Assembly (NCBI GenBank): GCA_903913355.1
Contig: CAIWKU010000074.1
Coordinates: 1-8,940 of the forward strand
Source: an uncultured Bacteroidota bacterium
GTDB lineage: Bacteria > Bacteroidota > Bacteroidia > Chitinophagales > Chitinophagaceae
DNA length: 8,940 nt
Direction: 5' to 3'
Shown piece by piece: positions 5,557 to 8,940 of the stretch. Every line of letters starts with the position of its first letter. Position 1 is the first letter of the stretch. Below the pieces are notes generated by a model. The model searched no databases. It was not told where the DNA came from and was given only the letters and a program-made list of their open reading frames with translations. The position numbers and the translations under genes were made by a program.

Positions 5557-6792
5557 TTGAATTTTACTGAATTTGGTCTCGACGAAAGAATTTTAGAAGG
5601 TATCTATGCAATGGGCTATGAAACAGCCACTCCTGTGCAGGAACAGGTAATTCTACCTATTTTACAAGGAAAAGACATTATTGCTTCCGCACAAACCGGA
5701 ACGGGAAAAACAGCTGCTTTTCTTTTACCTATTATCAATAAGATCATTACCGAACCGCATGATGAGCATAATATCAATGCCATGATCATTGTGCCTACCC
5801 GCGAACTGGCTGTTCAGATTGCCCAAACCATGGAGGGGCTCTCTTATTTTACCTCCGTTAGCTGTATTGCCGTTTATGGGGGAGGTGATGGGGCATCCTT
5901 TTCTTTGGAAAAAAAGGCTTTATCAAGTGGGGTGGATGTGGTGATTTGTACACCCGGACGTATGATTGCCCATCTGAATATGGGTTATGTTAAGATGCAG
6001 GCCTTGAAATACCTGATATTGGATGAAGCTGATCGTATGCTGGATATGGGTTTTCATGATGATTTGATGAAAATCATTTCCTTTTTGCCTAAACAAAGAC
6101 AAAACCTGCTATTCTCGGCCACCATGCCTATGAAAATGCGCGAACTGGCCAGAAAAATCCTGCACCAGCCTCTCGAGATCAATATTGCCGTATCCAAACC
6201 ACCAGAGCAGATTGTTCAGGAAGCCTTTGTGGTATATGAACCCCAAAAAATTCCTTTAGTGAAAGAAATATTGAGGAGTAAAGATTTTCAGAGTGTGATC
6301 GTATTCTGCTCTAAAAAACAAAATGTAAAACAACTGAGCAATGAGCTGAAACGTGCTAATTTCTCTATTGATGAGATCCATTCAGATCTGGAACAGGATA
6401 AACGCGAACAGGTATTACTCGATTTCCGCAATAAGAAATTGAAAATACTGGTTGCTACCGATATTCTTAGCAGGGGGATAGATATTGAAGATATAGACCT
6501 GGTAATTAATTATGATGTACCCAATGATGGAGAAGATTATATTCACCGTATTGGCAGAACAGCCCGTGCTGCCAGTGAAGGCACCGCCTATACTTTTGTG
6601 ACAGAAAGAGAACAACAGAAATTTTTGCAGATAGAAGAATTACTGGGGCACCCGGTAACCAAAGCGGCCGTACCCGAAAAATTTGGCCCTACGCCTGCCT
6701 ATAGTCCAAGACCCGGAAGATCGGGTGGTGGACGTTTTCAGGGTGGAAGGAGTCATCATTCTTCTGGAGGAAGAACCAAGGGCAGATCTTAA
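5557..6792 (+). CDS. DEAD-box ATP-dependent RNA helicase (RhlE-like)
   Basis: This enzyme unwinds RNA duplexes using ATP; bacterial members act in ribosome assembly, mRNA decay and cold adaptation. The protein has 411 residues and all helicase motifs: Q motif (F5 and ATPVQ to Q30), I AQTGTGKT 45-52, Ia PTREL 80-84, Ib TPGR 132-135, II DEAD 156-159, III SAT 187-189, IV VIVFC 247-251, V ATDILSRGIDI 300-310 and VI HRIGRTAR 330-337. The tail from about 380 is Gly/Arg/Ser-rich (GRSGGGRFQGGR) and basic, typical of nonspecific RNA-binding extensions of RhlE-type proteins. The start is TTG at 5557: an in-frame TAA at 5548 excludes extension, and the next ATG (residue 19) would remove the start of the Q motif. 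It is divergent from the barrel protein gene and monocistronic as far as can be seen. No clear terminator follows; a T7 run directly after the stop has no stem before it. Confidence 0.95.
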   Translation: MNFTEFGLDERILEGIYAMGYETATPVQEQVILPILQGKDIIASAQTGTGKTAAFLLPIINKIITEPHDEHNINAMIIVPTRELAVQIAQTMEGLSYFTSVSCIAVYGGGDGASFSLEKKALSSGVDVVICTPGRMIAHLNMGYVKMQALKYLILDEADRMLDMGFHDDLMKIISFLPKQRQNLLFSATMPMKMRELARKILHQPLEINIAVSKPPEQIVQEAFVVYEPQKIPLVKEILRSKDFQSVIVFCSKKQNVKQLSNELKRANFSIDEIHSDLEQDKREQVLLDFRNKKLKILVATDILSRGIDIEDIDLVINYDVPNDGEDYIHRIGRTARAASEGTAYTFVTEREQQKFLQIEELLGHPVTKAAVPEKFGPTPAYSPRPGRSGGGRFQGGRSHHSSGGRTKGRS

Positions 6793-6829
6793 TTTTTTTC
6801 ACTCCCGAGAACGAGAGTAGCAGCGTTAA

Positions 6830-6851
6830 CGCAGAGAAATCTCTCTCTGCG
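6830..6851. repeat. 8-bp perfect hairpin after the helicase gene
   Basis: CGCAGAGA (6830-6837) and TCTCTGCG (6844-6851) form a perfect stem with a 6-base loop. The left arm overlaps a 10-bp palindrome GCGTTAACGC (6823-6832), so two structures compete. No T run follows on the plus strand, so a role in termination is doubtful. The rest of the 231-bp spacer (6793-7023) shows nothing recognisable. Confidence 0.45.
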
Positions 6852-7023
6852 CAAACTCCCCGCCCCCCTGTTCTCCATGGTGAAAAAAACGCATAGAAAT
6901 TTACCGACTCCAACCCTCATTTACCGAATTCCGATCAAGTACTACACTCTCCCGCACTCCAATCATCTAAACCTTGCTTTTTTTACAGTAACATTGTGTT
7001 TTCCCTTAACCAAAATTACTGTG

Positions 7024-8940
7024 ATGAAATTTCCAATCATTGCCACATTTGCATTTGTAGCAGGTATATCTGCTATTAATGCACAAACAACACCTCCTGC
7101 AACAGGAGCAGCACCGGCAGCAGCTAATGCCAATGCCAACAGGCCACAACGTCGCCCAATGGGTGAGCAGGTAGATCCCAATGCACCGGCAACCAAGTAC
7201 AGTTATTATGATGCATTTGCGCCTTTCTTCTATACCAAGAATGGTGGTGAATATCGTGCTGCCACCGGAGAACCCGGACCAAAATACTGGCAGAACCGTG
7301 CCGATTATCAATTGGCTGCAAAGCTGAATGATGAAACCAATGAAATCACCGGAACGGAAGTGCTTACCTACACCAACAATAGTCCTTTGAAAATGGATTT
7401 TTTATGGATGCAGCTTGATCAAAACCTTTTCAAACTCGATTCCCGTGGAAGTACCATTGTACCAACTACCGGTAGCAGAAATGCTGGACGTGGACAGGCT
7501 TTTGATGCAGGATATAAAATCAAATCCGTTAAAGTATTGAGTGGACCACAAAACAATATCGCAACCGATGTAAAGTTCCTCATAGAAGATACCCGTATGC
7601 AGGTATTTCTGCCAAAGGAATTGGGTGCTAATGGTGCAGCCTTAAAACTGAAAATCGAATATTCTTTTATCTCTCCTGATTATGGTTCAGACAGAATGGG
7701 TATTCTGAAAACCAAGAATGGTAAAATCTTTACCATCGCACAATGGTATCCCCGTATGTGTGTGTTTGATGATATTTCAGGATGGAATACATTACCGTAT
7801 ACTGGCCCCGGAGAATTTTACCTCGAGTATGGTGATTTTGATATCAGCATTACTGCCGCAGCAAAAGATATTGTGGTATGTTCCGGAGAACTGGTAAATC
7901 CTACAGAAGTATATACTCCTGAGCAGGTAAAACGTTGGGCCGAAGCAGCCAAGAGTGAAAAAACGGTGGTGATTCGTTCAAAAGATGAAGTAACAGATCC
8001 GGCTTCCCGTCCTTCAGGCAAATCAGAACTTACCTGGCATTTTAAATTAAAGAATGCAAGAGATGCATCATGGGGTGCTTCTTCTGCTTTTGTAATTGAT
8101 GCCGCTAAAATGGATCTGCCAAGCGGAAAAAAATCGATTGCGATTTCAGCCTACCCTGTTGAAAGCGATACACTGAGTAATGGAAGTGGCTGGAGACGTT
8201 CAACTGAGTTTGTAAAAAAATCAATTGAGTATAATTCCTCCAAATGGTATGAATTCCCTTACCCGGCAGCCACTGCAGTTGCAGGCACACCTGGAGGAAT
8301 GGAATATCCAGGTATTGTATTCTGTGGTGCAAGAAGCAGCGGCCGTGGGTTATTTGGTGTACATGATCACGAATTCGGACATACCTGGTTCCCAATGATT
8401 GTAGGATCTAATGAGCGTTTATATGGCTGGATGGATGAAGGGTTTAATACCTTTATCAATACCCTGTCTACCGATAATGTAAACAACGGTGAATTCAAAG
8501 GAAGAGCACAGGATATGCACGCAATAGGAAATGCTTTCACCAGACCAACCCTCGAACCTATTTTAAGTAATGGTCCGGATAACCTGAAAGAAATGAACAA
8601 TGGTACTTTATTGTACAGTAAGCCCAGTGCCGGATTGGTTTTGTTAAGAGAACAGATACTGGGAAAAGAACGTTTTGATTATGCATTTCAAACCTATATC
8701 AAACGCTGGGCATTCAAACATCCTACACCAGATGATTTTTTCCGCACCATTGAAAATGCAGCCGGTGAAAATTTGCAATGGTTCTGGCGTGGCTGGTTCG
8801 TTAATAACTGGCGCCTAGATGTATCTGTAAGAGGAGTTAAATATGTAGACAGTACCGATTTCTCAAAAGGATCATTTATAACATTGGATAACCTGGAAAA
8901 AATGGCTATGCCGGTAATTTTGGAAATCAAAACAAAGAGC
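7024..8940 (+). CDS. Secreted M1-family zinc metallopeptidase (aminopeptidase-like), 3' end outside window
   Basis: The frame is open from ATG 7024 to the last base: 639 codons are visible and no stop. Residues 1-20 are a signal peptide (MKFPIIATFAFVAGISAINA), followed by an Ala/Pro/Asn-rich linker (about 22-56). The aminopeptidase N-like beta domain follows, then the catalytic domain: GGMEYPG at 424-430 (counterpart of the GAMEN substrate-binding motif), zinc site H449-E450-F-G-H453 and, 18 residues on, E472 in WMDEGFNTF. This gives the complete gluzincin signature HExxH-x18-E. Y531 in LLYSKP fits the tyrosine that stabilises the transition state. WFWRGWFVNNWRLD near 580-600 fits the family's helical region. 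All catalytic residues are present, so it is likely active, probably periplasmic or surface-located, releasing amino acids from peptides. GTG at 7021 is a possible alternative start. No good promoter was found. What follows the visible C-terminal segment is unknown. Confidence 0.94.
   Translation, partial: MKFPIIATFAFVAGISAINAQTTPPATGAAPAAANANANRPQRRPMGEQVDPNAPATKYSYYDAFAPFFYTKNGGEYRAATGEPGPKYWQNRADYQLAAKLNDETNEITGTEVLTYTNNSPLKMDFLWMQLDQNLFKLDSRGSTIVPTTGSRNAGRGQAFDAGYKIKSVKVLSGPQNNIATDVKFLIEDTRMQVFLPKELGANGAALKLKIEYSFISPDYGSDRMGILKTKNGKIFTIAQWYPRMCVFDDISGWNTLPYTGPGEFYLEYGDFDISITAAAKDIVVCSGELVNPTEVYTPEQVKRWAEAAKSEKTVVIRSKDEVTDPASRPSGKSELTWHFKLKNARDASWGASSAFVIDAAKMDLPSGKKSIAISAYPVESDTLSNGSGWRRSTEFVKKSIEYNSSKWYEFPYPAATAVAGTPGGMEYPGIVFCGARSSGRGLFGVHDHEFGHTWFPMIVGSNERLYGWMDEGFNTFINTLSTDNVNNGEFKGRAQDMHAIGNAFTRPTLEPILSNGPDNLKEMNNGTLLYSKPSAGLVLLREQILGKERFDYAFQTYIKRWAFKHPTPDDFFRTIENAAGENLQWFWRGWFVNNWRLDVSVRGVKYVDSTDFSKGSFITLDNLEKMAMPVILEIKTKS

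Noticed and set aside
6974..6996. Promoter for the M1 peptidase (CTTG and TAACATTG)
   Set aside because: The spacing between boxes is only 11 bp and both boxes have a mismatch.
7006..7311. Cys-rich minus-strand frames over the start of the metallopeptidase gene
   Set aside because: They are the antisense of the Ala/Pro/Asn-rich linker and have no start context; the plus-strand M1 gene explains the DNA.

Overview
The window looks like a Bacteroidota chromosome, probably a Sphingobacteriia/Chitinophagia-type lineage. The reasons are several close matches to the Bacteroidota promoter element TAnnTTTG, weak or absent Shine-Dalgarno sequences, a PorT-like outer-membrane barrel protein, a large M1-type metallopeptidase, and modular AT-rich intergenic octamer repeats. 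The species cannot be named from this sequence alone.

Positions 1-2495 are the right end of an integrated mobile element. It holds the C-terminal part of a protein with motifs B and C of the family A DNA polymerase / T7-type RNA polymerase fold. A GC-rich and G-rich spacer follows, then a very small helper-like ORF, then a large serine recombinase. The recombinase reading frame runs into a tRNA-Asn gene on the opposite strand. Its last 12 residues and its stop codon are the antisense of the tRNA 3' half, so the tRNA very likely marks the element/chromosome junction. The tRNA's own intrinsic terminator also lies inside the recombinase reading frame.

Positions 2458-5274 form a minus-strand block of ordinary chromosomal genes. 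In transcription order they are an outer-membrane beta-barrel protein with its own promoter and a strong terminator, the ribosome-associated GTPase HflX (TTG start), a Rieske-type ferredoxin, and tRNA-Asn with a near-perfect Bacteroidota promoter. The 155 bp between hflX and the Rieske gene are almost filled by two 38-bp units in inverted orientation, each made of four 8-bp modules.

Positions 5275-8940 run on the plus strand. A divergent promoter region leads to a DEAD-box RNA helicase with a basic Gly/Arg-rich tail (TTG start). After a short spacer with a hairpin comes a secreted M1-family zinc metallopeptidase that leaves the window still open. The chromosomal genes are individually ordinary. 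The unusual parts are the polymerase-like protein, the tRNA/recombinase overlap and the modular inverted repeat.
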